Below, in pieces: positions 9,209-17,915 of a stretch of 64,000 nt of DNA; within the stretch, counting starts at the first letter, position 1, and each line of letters begins with the position of its first letter. The stretch comes from Bacillus sp. RO1 (GTDB lineage: Bacteria; Bacillota; Bacilli; Bacillales; Bacillaceae_I). The translations under genes and the position numbers were made by a program. The notes under the pieces were generated by a model that did no database searches, was not told the DNA's origin, and saw only the letters and a list, made by a program, of their open reading frames with translations. The stretch is taken from positions 119,278 to 183,277 of the forward strand of contig NZ_JAAZWB010000077.1 in assembly GCF_012524115.1 (NCBI RefSeq). Direction: 5' to 3'.

Positions 9209-11632
9209 TTAAAGTTTCACTTTTTGCAATCTGAGTGCATTCAAGACAACGGACACCGAACTGAATGCCATCGCCGCTCCTGCTACCCATGGTGCCAAGA
9301 AGCCTAATGCCGCAATCGGGATTCCCATAGAGTTATAAGCAAATGCCCAGAACAAATTTTGCTTGATGTTCTTAATTGTTTTTTTGCTCATAACAATGGC
9401 ATCTGCAATGCTGTTTAGGTCTCCGCGCATTAACGTGATGTCGGCTGCTTCCATCGCTACATCTGTTCCTGTTCCAATGGCCATTCCGATATCTGCTGTT
9501 ACCAATGCTGGTGCGTCATTGATGCCATCGCCGACCATCGCGACTTTCTTGCCTTGCTTTTGAAGCTTTGCGACTTCTTCTGCTTTTTGTTCGGGAAGCA
9601 CTTCCGCAATAACTTGATCAATTCCCGCTTGATGAGCAATTGCTTTTGCCGTGCGCTCGTTATCTCCCGTCATCATCACCACTTCAAGACCCATTTCCTT
9701 CAATCGTTTAACTGCTTGTTTTGATGTATCCTTTATTGTATCTGCAACAGCGATGATGCCTTTGTACTCACCATTCACCGAAACGAGCATCGCCGTTTTC
9801 CCATTCATCTCAAGCTCACGAACCACCTCTTCTGCATGCTCGACGGCTACATTGTGCTTATTCATTAATTTACGTGTACCAACCACTACTCGGTCCTCAC
9901 CTACAACCGCTTCGATACCATAGCCGGGTATTGCTTCGAAAGAAACCACAGACCCAAACTCGATACCTTTAGCTTGGATGCCTTCCACAATCGCTTGTGC
10001 CAATGGATGTTCCGATTGTTTCTCCGCAGCACCAACCATTGCTAGAATGGACGCTTCATCCTCACCGGACTCCAGTTTTACATCTGTTAGAACAGGAGCA
10101 CCATTTGTAACTGTACCTGTTTTATCCAACACCACAGTAGTAATGCGGTGAGTCTGTTCTAAGTGCTCGCCACCTTTAAATAGAATGCCAAGCTCCGCTG
10201 CCCTGCCAGATCCCGCCATAATGGATGTCGGCGTCGCAAGGCCAAGCGCACACGGACAAGCAATGACCAGAACTGCAATCAGATTCACTAAAGCTTGTGC
10301 GAAGTTTCCAGGATCGACGATAAAGTACCAAACTAAAAACGTCAGAATTGCTATTCCAACAACGATAGGGACGAATATGCCGGAAATCTTATCTGCGAGT
10401 CGCTGAATGGGTGCTTTGGAACCTTGAGCTTGCTCTACAATCCGAATGATTTGTGCAAGAGCTGTTTCTTTTCCGACTTTTGTCGCTTTCACTTTTAAGA
10501 AGCCATTTTTGTTAATGGTAGAACCATAGACAGAATCTCCATTTTTTTTGTCGACAGGGATACTCTCTCCAGTCAGCATGGACTCATCCACTGCTGATTG
10601 CCCTTCCACAATTTCCCCATCCACAGGTACTTTTTCCCCTGGCTTAACGGAAACAATATCTCCTACAAGGACTTCTTCTAATGGAATTTCTATCTCTTTA
10701 CCATCTCGTAAAACGAGAGCTGTTTTCGCTTGCAAGCCCATCAATTTTTTTATCGCCTCTGAGGAACGCCCTTTCGCTCTCACTTCAAAAAGCTTTCCTA
10801 AAATAATGAGGGTGATGATCACTGCACTCGCTTCAAAATACAGCTCGACCATATGCGCTCCTGAACCAATTGATTCAATGGATAAATACAAGCTGTATAC
10901 ATAGGCAGCAGAGGTCCCTAGTGCAACCAGTACATCCATATTCGCGCTTTTATTTTTCAGCGCTTTATACGCACCCGTGTAGAATTGCCAGCCAATAAAA
11001 AATTGAACAGGCGTTGCTAATGCGAGTTGTACCCACGGGTTCATTAGCATATCAGGCAAATAAATAAATGAGGTAAAGGAAAAGTGACTCACCATTGCCC
11101 ATAGTAGCGGGATTGTCAGGATTAATGAGAAAACAAATTTTCCTTGTTGCTTTTCTAATTCCTTTTGACGGAAGTTCTCGGCACTTTCGCTTTTCTCTAC
11201 TTTTTCCGTAGCACCGTAGCCAGCTTTTTCAATTCGGGCAATGATGTCAGACGGCTTTAGCGTGGAGGGATTATATTCTACTGTTCCGCTTTCTAGGGCA
11301 AGGTTCACATTAGCAGCATTTACCCCTTCCATTTTCCCGAGTACTTTTTCAATTCGACTGGAACAAGCGGCACACGTCATCCCGGTGATAAGAAACTCTG
11401 CTTTTTCTTTCACTACATCATAGCCAAGATCCTGAATTTTTTTCTCTATTTCTTTTTCAGACACTTGTTCCGGATCATAGGTGACAGATGCGTTTTCAAG
11501 GGCAAGGTTTACATTGGCAGCTTCGACTCCAGTCAGTTTGTTCAGCCCTTTTTCCACGCGTGTCGAGCAAGCCGCACACGTCATCCCAGTAATCTGTAAC
11601 ATGGTTTCTTTTTTCTTTTGATCACTCATCAT
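9209..11632 (-). CDS. copA: Copper-exporting P1B-type ATPase CopA
   Basis: CopA pumps Cu(I) out of the cell using ATP. The protein has two N-terminal heavy-metal domains ([12 protein letters not shown] and [12 protein letters not shown]), the TGES actuator motif, the membrane CPC motif ([14 protein letters not shown]), the phosphorylation site DKTGTVT, the SEHPLA motif and [10 protein letters not shown]. The start is placed at ATG 11632 (or the adjacent ATG 11629) behind AGGAGG, giving about 807 aa. The longer frame from 11674 would run through the CsoR operator. It is separated from copZ by a terminator and has its own operator, so it can be expressed apart from csoR-copZ. Confidence 0.96.
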   Translation of the reverse strand: MMSDQKKKETMLQITGMTCAACSTRVEKGLNKLTGVEAANVNLALENASVTYDPEQVSEKEIEKKIQDLGYDVVKEKAEFLITGMTCAACSSRIEKVLGKMEGVNAANVNLALESGTVEYNPSTLKPSDIIARIEKAGYGATEKVEKSESAENFRQKELEKQQGKFVFSLILTIPLLWAMVSHFSFTSFIYLPDMLMNPWVQLALATPVQFFIGWQFYTGAYKALKNKSANMDVLVALGTSAAYVYSLYLSIESIGSGAHMVELYFEASAVIITLIILGKLFEVRAKGRSSEAIKKLMGLQAKTALVLRDGKEIEIPLEEVLVGDIVSVKPGEKVPVDGEIVEGQSAVDESMLTGESIPVDKKNGDSVYGSTINKNGFLKVKATKVGKETALAQIIRIVEQAQGSKAPIQRLADKISGIFVPIVVGIAILTFLVWYFIVDPGNFAQALVNLIAVLVIACPCALGLATPTSIMAGSGRAAELGILFKGGEHLEQTHRITTVVLDKTGTVTNGAPVLTDVKLESGEDEASILAMVGAAEKQSEHPLAQAIVEGIQAKGIEFGSVVSFEAIPGYGIEAVVGEDRVVVGTRKLMNKHNVAVEHAEEVVRELEMNGKTAMLVSVNGEYKGIIAVADTIKDTSKQAVKRLKEMGLEVVMMTGDNERTAKAIAHQAGIDQVIAEVLPEQKAEEVAKLQKQGKKVAMVGDGINDAPALVTADIGMAIGTGTDVAMEAADITLMRGDLNSIADAIVMSKKTIKNIKQNLFWAFAYNSMGIPIAALGFLAPWVAGAAMAFSSVSVVLNALRLQKVKL

Positions 11633-11645
11633 ACTGACCTCCTTT

Positions 11646-11662
11646 ATACCCATATGGGGTAT
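11646..11662. promoter_or_regulatory. CsoR-type operator before copA
   Basis: ATACCCATATGGGGTAT is a near-palindrome of the TACCC...GGGTA type bound by CsoR. It lies just upstream of the copA ribosome binding site. A matching site lies before csoR. Confidence 0.8.
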
Positions 11663-11673
11663 ATTGAACTTCA

Positions 11674-11709
11674 AATAAAACGTGCTGTTCTCGTAAGAAA
11701 AGCACGTAT
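11674..11709 (-). terminator. Terminator between copZ and copA
   Basis: On the minus strand ACGTGCT and AGCACGT flank a 14-nt loop and are followed by TTTTATTT. It ends or attenuates csoR-copZ transcription before copA. Confidence 0.8.
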
Positions 11710-11722
11710 CTAACTAAATTGG

Positions 11723-11929
11723 TTATGCTACTTCATAACCTTCTTCGTCGATTGTTTCTTTAATTTTTTCCACTGTCACTTGCTCGCTTTTGTATTCTAC
11801 TGCTACTGTTCCGGATGCCAGATCCACTTTAACAGAATTCACGCCTTCAAGTTCTCCAACGCTTCCTTCTACAGCTTTTACACAATGACCGCAAGACATT
11901 CCATTTACTTTTAACGTTACTTGTTCCAT
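11723..11929 (-). CDS. copZ: Copper chaperone CopZ
   Basis: This 68-aa cytosolic heavy-metal-associated domain has the Cu(I)-binding motif GMSCGHC (residues 10-16). CopZ hands copper to CopA and can deliver it to CsoR. It is 12 bp after csoR and upstream of copA. The start has AAGGGGAG. Length and motif are as expected for the family. Confidence 0.96.
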   Translation of the reverse strand: MEQVTLKVNGMSCGHCVKAVEGSVGELEGVNSVKVDLASGTVAVEYKSEQVTVEKIKETIDEEGYEVA

Positions 11930-11941
11930 GTTTATCTCCCC

Positions 11942-12277
11942 TTATTTCATCAGTCTTTTTACTGTAACTAACAACTCATCAATTACTTCAGTGTCACCGT
12001 CTTGAATTCTTTCTACGATACAGGATTTCATGTGTTCCTCTAAAAGCATTTTGCCAAGACCATTTAGAGCAGATTGAACAGCTGAGATTTGAGTGAGCAC
12101 ATCATCACAATAGGTGTCCTCTTCAATCAACCGTTTTACCCCACGTACCTGACCTTCGATACGATTCAAGCGCGATATCAACGCCTTCTTTTGCTCTGCG
12201 GAATGGTGACTTTTCCGCTCACCCTTTTCTGTATGGCAACAATCTTCATTAAACGTTTCAACTGGAAGGTTTTCCAT
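11942..12277 (-). CDS. csoR: Copper-sensing transcriptional repressor CsoR
   Basis: The 111-aa DUF156-family repressor is released from its operator on Cu(I) binding. It shows the core RLNRIEGQVRGVKRLIEEDTYCDDVLTQ pattern with Cys at about residue 66, and the later H-x3-C pair (EEHMKSC) that completes the Cu(I) site. The N-terminus has an additional CCH (DCCHTEKGERKSHH) that could tune metal binding. It leads the csoR-copZ unit with GGAGG before the ATG and has a 21-bp CsoR-type palindrome in its promoter, so autoregulation is likely. Confidence 0.95.
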   Translation of the reverse strand: MENLPVETFNEDCCHTEKGERKSHHSAEQKKALISRLNRIEGQVRGVKRLIEEDTYCDDVLTQISAVQSALNGLGKMLLEEHMKSCIVERIQDGDTEVIDELLVTVKRLMK

Positions 12278-12307
12278 CGTTCTTGACCTCCTATCCCTTT
12301 TAAAGTA

Positions 12308-12328
12308 ACATACCCCTATACGGTATGT
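12308..12328. promoter_or_regulatory. CsoR-type operator before csoR
   Basis: ACATACC and GGTATGT are perfect inverted arms around CCTATAC. The site lies between csoR and the divergent TVP38-like gene and could affect both. Confidence 0.8.
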
Positions 12329-12378
12329 AAAGTAATTGAATTTATAATTTTAAAATAATTTGCGAGAGGGACTTTATC

Positions 12379-12930
12379 ATGTGGAAAGATCAAGTGTTGG
12401 AATGGTTTGCAGCAGTTGGACCGTTTGCCATCCTACTTAGTATTCTAATCAATTCCATCATAAGCATACTAGCTTTTATGCCAAGCGTTTTCCTTACGGC
12501 TGCCAACCTGGCATTCTTCGGCTTTTGGCGGGGAACGTTGATCTCTTTTTTAGGGGAGTCCATCGGAGCAGTCATCAGTTTTTGGTTGTACCGTAAAGGC
12601 ATAAAAAAGTTTGCCCCTGATGCGTTGATGAAAAATAAATGGCTGGTGAAATTACAGGAAACAGGTGGCAGGGAAGCATTTTTATTAGTATTGGCTTTGC
12701 GTTTGTTTCCATTTGCCCCGTCTGGACTTGTGACACTTGCTGGTGCAACAAGCCGGATCAGCTTGGTCGGGTTTGCGGTCGCAAGTACAGTCGGAAAGAT
12801 ACCTGCTTTGATGTTAGAAGCTTTTTCTGTTTATCAAGTGCTGCAGTGGAATACTGCAGGCAAGGTAATCTTGGCTCTTGTGGCGGTTGGGGTTGTCGTG
12901 TTGGTGTTACGTGGGCGATTGAAGAAGTAG
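12379..12930 (+). CDS. TVP38/TMEM64 (DedA-like) membrane protein
   Basis: This 183-aa polytopic membrane protein has the VTT-domain features FFGFWRGTLISFLGESIGAVISFWLYRKG (about 48-76) and RLFPFAPSGLVTLAGA (about 113-128). The wider DedA/VTT group is linked to lipid scrambling and membrane homeostasis, but the substrate of this member is not known. It is divergent from csoR with a shared 101-bp intergenic region containing a CsoR-type box, so copper control is possible but unproven. Confidence 0.8.
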   Translation: MWKDQVLEWFAAVGPFAILLSILINSIISILAFMPSVFLTAANLAFFGFWRGTLISFLGESIGAVISFWLYRKGIKKFAPDALMKNKWLVKLQETGGREAFLLVLALRLFPFAPSGLVTLAGATSRISLVGFAVASTVGKIPALMLEAFSVYQVLQWNTAGKVILALVAVGVVVLVLRGRLKK

Positions 12931-12983
12931 CAACTACGAAAGATAAGGCCATTATTCTAAAAGCTTTAGTTGATTGGTTAAAT

Positions 12984-13116
12984 GACGCTGTTCCTTTCCG
13001 CAAATGGCTTCGCTTTCCGCGGGACGGTGCCTTGAGCCTCCTCACTTCGTTGAGGGGGTCTCAACCTACCGTTACTCCCCCGCTGAAGTCTTCGCCCTTT
13101 GCTCCAATTCACAGCT
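12984..13116 (+). repeat. R1 dispersed repeat, copy b
   Basis: This copy begins CGCTGTTCCTTTCCGCAAATGGC and runs to TTTGCTCCAATTCACAGCT. It faces copy c, which is in the opposite orientation 85 bp downstream, so the two could pair as a long hairpin. Confidence 0.85.
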
Positions 13117-13202
13117 AAAAATTGAGTAGATGTTACGTTTATGAATATCCAGTTAACTCGGTTAAATACTTTTTCATAAACCCTTAAATGAATGAAGTCA
13201 CC

Positions 13203-13334
13203 TAGTTGAATGGAGTGGAAGGCGCGCAGACGCCCGCGGGAGGAAGGGACAGGGAAGACCCCACAGGGCGAATGCCCGAGGAGGCTTCCGGACCGCCCGC
13301 AGGCAAGCGAAGCGCCTGGAACGGAAATCAACTG
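13203..13334 (-). repeat. R1 dispersed repeat, copy c
   Basis: The copy starts AGTTGAATGGAGTGGAAGGCG and ends CGCCTGGAACGGAAATCAACTG. The two ends are imperfect inverted repeats of each other, which gives a MITE-like structure of about 130 bp. Confidence 0.85.
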
Positions 13335-13357
13335 AATTATAAGCTTTCTTATCTTAA

Positions 13358-13390
13358 TAAAACAGAGCCTCTACTAAAAAGGCTCTGTCA
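13358..13390 (-). terminator. Terminator of helD
   Basis: On the minus strand ACAGAGCCT pairs with AGGCTCTGT, followed by a TTTTATT run. It is placed 10 bases past the helD stop. Confidence 0.9.
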
Positions 13391-13398
13391 CTTCTCTT

Positions 13399-15720
13399 TT
13401 ATTCGTCTATTAAAAACTTCTCCTCCGAAACATGCTCAAGCAAAAAGTCTTCTACATCATTTCCGTAAAAGCTTAAATGATGCAAGGGTCTTGTCATCGC
13501 CACATATAGCAACTTCACGTCAATTTCCGTTTCTGTGAAAACTTCATCTAGCGTGCACAATAGCACTGCGTCGAATTCCAGTCCCTTTGCCAACTGGGCA
13601 TGGACGATGACGACATCCTCTTGATTGATTTCCTCATTTTCCCGTAGCAATTGCACTTGCAAGTCTGTATGACGGCGAAGCAGCCCCTCAATCTTCTTGC
13701 ATTCTTTCTCCGTTTTTCCAATTACCGCAATTGTTTTTCGGCCGTCCACCGAATACAACTTCTTAATCTCAGCCTCTAGCACTTCTGCCTTTTCAGCAGC
13801 GCTATCACCATATGTAGACCATTTATGAAAAACCGGCTTCGCACCGTGCCTTACCACTGGCTCCACTTTTGGTAGTTCAAAAGGTAATAGCTTCAAAATG
13901 TCATTGGCCGTTTCCATGATTTCCACTGTTGTACGATAACTTTTTTGCAATGTTGTGTAAGCAGCCCTTGGAAAAATTGCTTCCTTTACTTTGTTCCAAT
14001 CCTGAATTCCTCGATAGGAATGGATTCCTTGAGCTAGGTCCCCTACGATGGTGAACATATCTGTTTCTAACGCACTTTTCAAAGCTGCCAATTGAAAATA
14101 GCTGTAATCTTGCGCTTCATCAATTACCACATTTCGAGCACGGAGATCTTTATCTATTCCGTACAAATGATGCTGCAGATAAAGTAACCCTGCCAGATCT
14201 TCTAGCTCATACTGCTTCTGTCTATGCAATTTCACTTGATAGTCGACAAAGTACTTAATCTGATAGTCATCCAAATAATCACTTGCATACTTCGCAAAGG
14301 TAGCCCGGTCTGTTACCAGCTCTTTAAAATAGTGAAAAAGGGTGTGCTTCGGCAACTTTCTGATAAAGGCGTTAACAGCGGTTCTGGACTCCCGTTTTAT
14401 CTCTTCTATCATGGCATCTTTTTTGTCCATCGCTTTTGTCACATAGCTTTTTCTTTTAACTGGGTCTAGGTGCATATTAAACAGGGCTTTGTCGAGCTTC
14501 TGGTCGTAAAACTTCTCTACTTTATGCAAAAGCACTTTTTTCTCCGTACGTACATAGTTTTGCAGGACACTTTTCACCTTTTCTACTCGACGATAATACG
14601 GGAGGTAGGTATATTCGTTGCGAATCAGGTTCTCCATTTTTTCAGCGGTGTAGAGTTTGAATTTAGAAGTCAGGTAGAAATCTTCTGTTGGAATGAGTGT
14701 TTCTAAGATGTCAGATAAATAGCGGTCCATGATGTCCTTAAATTCTAGCGAACCTTTAAAGCTTGCCAACCATTGGACCATTTCAGGATCCTCATATTCG
14801 TGGTTAATGAAGCCCATCAACTTCTCGGACGGAGGTCGCAATTTCACCTTTTTGCCGATGCAGCTTAAGACAAAATCAATAAAGGTCGTCTGTAAGATCC
14901 GGTCCACCCCAAGCTCTGGGAGCACTTCAGAAATATAGTCGATGAATAGATTGTTCGGTGCGAGGATCATCAGTTGTTCCGGTCGGAATTGATCTTGGTA
15001 GGTATATATGAAATAAGAAATACGGTGAAGCGCAATGGTGGTCTTTCCGCTTCCTGCCGCTCCTTGCACGATAATCGGTTTATTTAAATCCGCTCGAATG
15101 ATTCTATTTTGTTCCTCTTGAATCGTAGAGACGATATCAGTGAGGCGGTTGCTGGAACTGCCCGAAAGTGATTCTTGTAACAGCTCGTCCGTCGTCGTCA
15201 AATCAACATCCCTTATGTCTTGAAGCTCGCCGTCTTCCATAATATATTGCCGTTTCAGAGAGAGATAGCCGTCATACGTTTCCCCTTCCGCTTCATATTC
15301 CACTTCACCAAGCCTGCCGTCATAGTAAAGGTTTGCTATCGGAGACCGCCAATCGACAATGATCGGGTCTTGCGTTTCCCTATCAAAAAGGGAGGCTTTA
15401 CCAAAATAAAGAATCTCCTCTTCCTCTTTGCCGGCCCGCTTGTAGTCTATTCTTGCAAAGTAAGGCTTATGGTAGATTTTCTTGAGGCTACGAATCTCTT
15501 CTGTCGAACGCTGGAGCATGTTTGCATTGGTGAGCATGTTCAAATAACTTAAACTACTGTCTGAAAAATCAGTTCCATCCAACGCTTCTTTAAAGCTCGA
15601 TTTAAAGGATTCCTCATCCAGCTCTGTTGCTTTGATGACAATGTCCATATACTTTTTGGTAAAGATAAGCCGTTCCACTTCCTGATCAAAATCAGGGTGT
15701 CTTTTCTTCATTTCTGCCAA
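13399..15720 (-). CDS. helD: RNA polymerase recycling ATPase HelD
   Basis: HelD is a superfamily 1 helicase-like ATPase that removes stalled RNA polymerase from DNA and recycles it. Walker A is GAAGSGKTTIALHR, followed by the DEAQDY Walker B and a UvrD-like C-terminal half (QKSYRTTVEIM, VAMTRP). The N-terminal coiled coil enters the RNA polymerase secondary channel in the known family. A TTG at 15720 preceded by GGGAG is preferred to the longer frame at 15756 because that start lies in a terminator-like hairpin. This gives 773 aa. Confidence 0.92.
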   Translation of the reverse strand: MAEMKKRHPDFDQEVERLIFTKKYMDIVIKATELDEESFKSSFKEALDGTDFSDSSLSYLNMLTNANMLQRSTEEIRSLKKIYHKPYFARIDYKRAGKEEEEILYFGKASLFDRETQDPIIVDWRSPIANLYYDGRLGEVEYEAEGETYDGYLSLKRQYIMEDGELQDIRDVDLTTTDELLQESLSGSSSNRLTDIVSTIQEEQNRIIRADLNKPIIVQGAAGSGKTTIALHRISYFIYTYQDQFRPEQLMILAPNNLFIDYISEVLPELGVDRILQTTFIDFVLSCIGKKVKLRPPSEKLMGFINHEYEDPEMVQWLASFKGSLEFKDIMDRYLSDILETLIPTEDFYLTSKFKLYTAEKMENLIRNEYTYLPYYRRVEKVKSVLQNYVRTEKKVLLHKVEKFYDQKLDKALFNMHLDPVKRKSYVTKAMDKKDAMIEEIKRESRTAVNAFIRKLPKHTLFHYFKELVTDRATFAKYASDYLDDYQIKYFVDYQVKLHRQKQYELEDLAGLLYLQHHLYGIDKDLRARNVVIDEAQDYSYFQLAALKSALETDMFTIVGDLAQGIHSYRGIQDWNKVKEAIFPRAAYTTLQKSYRTTVEIMETANDILKLLPFELPKVEPVVRHGAKPVFHKWSTYGDSAAEKAEVLEAEIKKLYSVDGRKTIAVIGKTEKECKKIEGLLRRHTDLQVQLLRENEEINQEDVVIVHAQLAKGLEFDAVLLCTLDEVFTETEIDVKLLYVAMTRPLHHLSFYGNDVEDFLLEHVSEEKFLIDE

Positions 15721-15750
15721 ACTCTTCACTCTCCCGAGGTTTATGTAGAG

Positions 15751-15792
15751 ACGCAAAAAACCATGAACTAGAGTTTTTCTCCATTCATGGTA
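15751..15792 (-). promoter_or_regulatory. Terminator-like hairpin in the helD leader
   Basis: On the minus strand CCATGAA pairs with TTCATGG. Inside it GGAG faces CTCT around AAAAA, and TTTTTT follows directly. The run ends about 30 bases before the helD start, so it could act as a transcription attenuator. Confidence 0.65.
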
Positions 15793-15982
15793 ACTATCCC
15801 TTAAGGAACCTTTTCAAAGTACGCAACGGTTTTCTGTTCTTTTTTGCCGGAAAAATAATTATAACCGCTTACAAAACAATTTGCAATTTTCCATCAGATT
15901 TCATTCTTTCCCTTGTCAGCTACCATTTTTATATGTAAACTTTTATTGTTGTTAAGTTTACATATAAATTACACAGTAACAT

Positions 15983-16108
15983 TGTTGATTGTAGTGGAAG
16001 GCGCGCAGACTCCTCGAAAATGCTAACGCATTTTCTTCGTGCGATGAAAAGCTGCGAAAGCCTTCCTTGTCCTACGGGAGGAAGGGACAGGGGAGACCCC
16101 GCAACGAA
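15983..16108 (-). repeat. R1 repeat copy d, left part (interrupted)
   Basis: Starts GTTGATTGTAGTGGAAGGCG and includes the internal AAATGCTAACGCATTTTC segment also present in copies g and h. It is interrupted at AACGAA by an inner element and resumes at 16328. Confidence 0.8.
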
Positions 16109-16327
16109 GGAAGCCACTGAAAAAGACCTTGATTTTGAAATTTTACTAAACACCGCTGTTGATTTCCGCAAATGGCTTCGCTTTCCTAGGGGCTGACGAG
16201 AGCCTCCTCGGCTACGCCTGCGGGGTCTCCACCTAGCGCTAGCTCCCTCAGGAGTCTTCGCCTTTTGCTACAATCACCAGCTAGGAATCATAAAAAACTT
16301 TACGTTATCAGTTTTTCAGTGGCTTCC
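16109..16327 (+). mobile_element. Inner MITE-like element inserted in R1 copy d
   Basis: The 219-bp insert has perfect 16-bp terminal inverted repeats (GGAAGCCACTGAAAAA, its complement at 16312-16327) and is flanked by AACGAA on both sides (16103-16108 and 16328-16333), which looks like a target duplication. Its interior carries an R1 copy (CCGCTGTTGATTTCCGCAAATG to CAATCACCAGCT). It has no coding capacity for a transposase, so movement would need enzymes from elsewhere. Confidence 0.7.
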
Positions 16328-16390
16328 AACGAAGTGAGGCTCGCGGACCGCCCGTGGAAAGCGAAGCGCCTGGAACGGATATCAACAGTT
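16328..16390 (-). repeat. R1 repeat copy d, right part
   Basis: Continues copy d after the insertion: AACGAAGTGAGGCTCGCGG, CCGCCC, AAGCGAAGCGCCTGGAACGG, ending ATCAACAG. It stops 16 bp before the bioB ribosome binding site. Confidence 0.8.
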
Positions 16391-16418
16391 CATGTAAAAA
16401 CTAATAGGAGTGATTACT

Positions 16419-17429
16419 TTGACTTGGAAACAGCTAGCAGAAAAAGTGGTAGACGGCTATCGTATAACACCGGAAGAAGCACTACAAATATTAAAAGAAG
16501 ACGACGACAACGTATTAGAACTCATCCAATCAGCCTTTCATATCCGCAAACACTACTACGGAAAAAAAGTAAAACTAAACCTAATCATCAACGCCAAAAG
16601 CGGCTTATGCCCAGAAGATTGCGGCTACTGCTCCCAGTCCATGAAAGCCGACACTGAAATTGACAGCTATCCGCTTGTCAGCAAAAAAATTATCGTCGAC
16701 GGAGCCAAAGAAGCCAAGAAGAATAAAATCGGTACCTACTGTATCGTTATGAGTGGCCGCAAGCCTACAAACCGAGATGTGGACACGGTGGTACAAGCCG
16801 TTCAGGATATAAAAAAAGATGTAGACAATATGAAAATCTGCGCATGTCTAGGGCTAGTAAACGATGCACAAGCCAAACTTCTAAAGGAAGCCGGTGTGGA
16901 CCGCTTTAATCATAATATCAATACAAGTAAAGGGCATCACAGCGAGATCACCACGACTCATGATTATGATGACCGCATTCGCACACTTGAAACATTGAAA
17001 AGTGCCGGAATCTCCCCTTGTTCTGGTGTGATTTGTGGAATGGGTGAAACGCTTGAGGATATTGTAGAAATGGCATTTTCACTGAAAGAATTAGATGCCG
17101 ACTCCATTCCAGTTAACTTTCTCCACCCTATAGAAGGAACGAAGCTTGCCGGCATGGATGACTTGACCCCATTAAAATGCTTGAAGATCCTAGCCATGTT
17201 CCGATTTGTGAATCCAACAAAAGAAATCAGGATTTCCGGAGGCCGCGAATACAATCTTCGTACACTTCAGAGTATGGGGCTTTACATGGCAAACTCTATC
17301 TTTGTTGGAGACTATCTGACCACTAGCGGCCAAGCATCTAACCAGGATTACCAAATGATCCAAGACCTTGGTTTTGAAATTGAAGAAAATGCATTTGAAA
17401 CAGAAAGCCAGCAATTTGCAGGTGTATAA
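16419..17429 (+). CDS. bioB: Biotin synthase BioB
   Basis: BioB is a radical SAM enzyme that inserts sulfur into dethiobiotin to make biotin. The radical SAM cluster motif CPEDCGYC and the partner residues in GVICGMGET and ISGGRE are visible. The start is set at TTG 16419, 8 nt after AGGAG. The GTG at 16410 overlaps that ribosome binding site and is unlikely. The protein is 336 aa. No other bio genes adjoin it, and R1 repeats fill its upstream region. It ends in a clear terminator. Confidence 0.95.
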   Translation: MTWKQLAEKVVDGYRITPEEALQILKEDDDNVLELIQSAFHIRKHYYGKKVKLNLIINAKSGLCPEDCGYCSQSMKADTEIDSYPLVSKKIIVDGAKEAKKNKIGTYCIVMSGRKPTNRDVDTVVQAVQDIKKDVDNMKICACLGLVNDAQAKLLKEAGVDRFNHNINTSKGHHSEITTTHDYDDRIRTLETLKSAGISPCSGVICGMGETLEDIVEMAFSLKELDADSIPVNFLHPIEGTKLAGMDDLTPLKCLKILAMFRFVNPTKEIRISGGREYNLRTLQSMGLYMANSIFVGDYLTTSGQASNQDYQMIQDLGFEIEENAFETESQQFAGV

Positions 17430-17446
17430 GCAGATTTCCTAGAAAT

Positions 17447-17480
17447 GGACAGTGGAACAGCTAGTACCACTGTCCTTTTT
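17447..17480. terminator. Terminator of bioB
   Basis: GGACAGTGG and CCACTGTCC flank an 11-nt loop and are followed by TTTTT. The run touches the stop codon of the convergent YciI-like gene. Confidence 0.9.
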
Positions 17481-17805
17481 AAACACCTATAGAGAATTTT
17501 TCATTCATTAGCGCAAGTCGGTAAGGTGACAATTCTCCTGTCATGATTTCGCTTGATACGGCAGGATCGTTATTCATAAACCTTTCTGCTTCCGTTTCAT
17601 TTCTTGCCAAGAAAATAACTATTCCAAACCCGGTTTCATCCGTTTGTTCGGTTCTTCCTGCAAGAACGACCACTCCACTTTCCACATTCTTTTTCAAGTA
17701 GGAAAAATGCCGAGATACTATTGTTTTCTCCTCTTCCGTCCAACACTCCGGATCATATAATCTTTCTGGCAACCTAAGTAAATAGATATAAGTTTGCATG
17801 CTCAT
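17479..17805 (-). CDS. YciI-like domain protein
   Basis: The protein of about 108 aa is of the dimeric alpha-beta barrel YciI type, with YIYLLRLPERL, an internal H (SRHFSYLKK) and VVLAGRTEQTDETGFGIVIF. The usual family role is unknown or lyase-like. ATG 17805 behind GAGGAAATCC is preferred over the GTG at 17817. A second ATG at 17799 is possible. The C-terminus meets the bioB terminator. Confidence 0.7.
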   Translation of the reverse strand: MSMQTYIYLLRLPERLYDPECWTEEEKTIVSRHFSYLKKNVESGVVVLAGRTEQTDETGFGIVIFLARNETEAERFMNNDPAVSSEIMTGELSPYRLALMNEKFSIGV

Positions 17806-17875
17806 GGATTTCCTCACTCCTTTTCTTCCCTTAAATTTCTACAAAATTTGAGGAAATCCTTTTTTCAGTCACGTA

Positions 17876-17905
17876 AAAGAGGGACAGCACAAACTGTCCC
17901 TAAAA
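17876..17905 (-). terminator. Terminator of the SDR gene
   Basis: AGGGACAG and CTGTCCCT flank a 6-nt loop, and a U-run follows on the minus strand (CTCTTTT). Confidence 0.8.
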
Positions 17906-17915
17906 ATACATTTTA

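Noticed and set aside
9209..11674. copA start at 11674
   Set aside because: That start lies upstream of the ribosome binding site and the frame would read through the CsoR operator. ATG 11632 has AGGAGG.
12639..13331. ORFs of 95-159 aa around 13 kb
   Set aside because: They overlap the TVP38-like gene in other frames or run through R1 repeats.
16410..17429. bioB start at GTG 16410
   Set aside because: The GTG overlaps the AGGAG itself. TTG 16419 has correct spacing.
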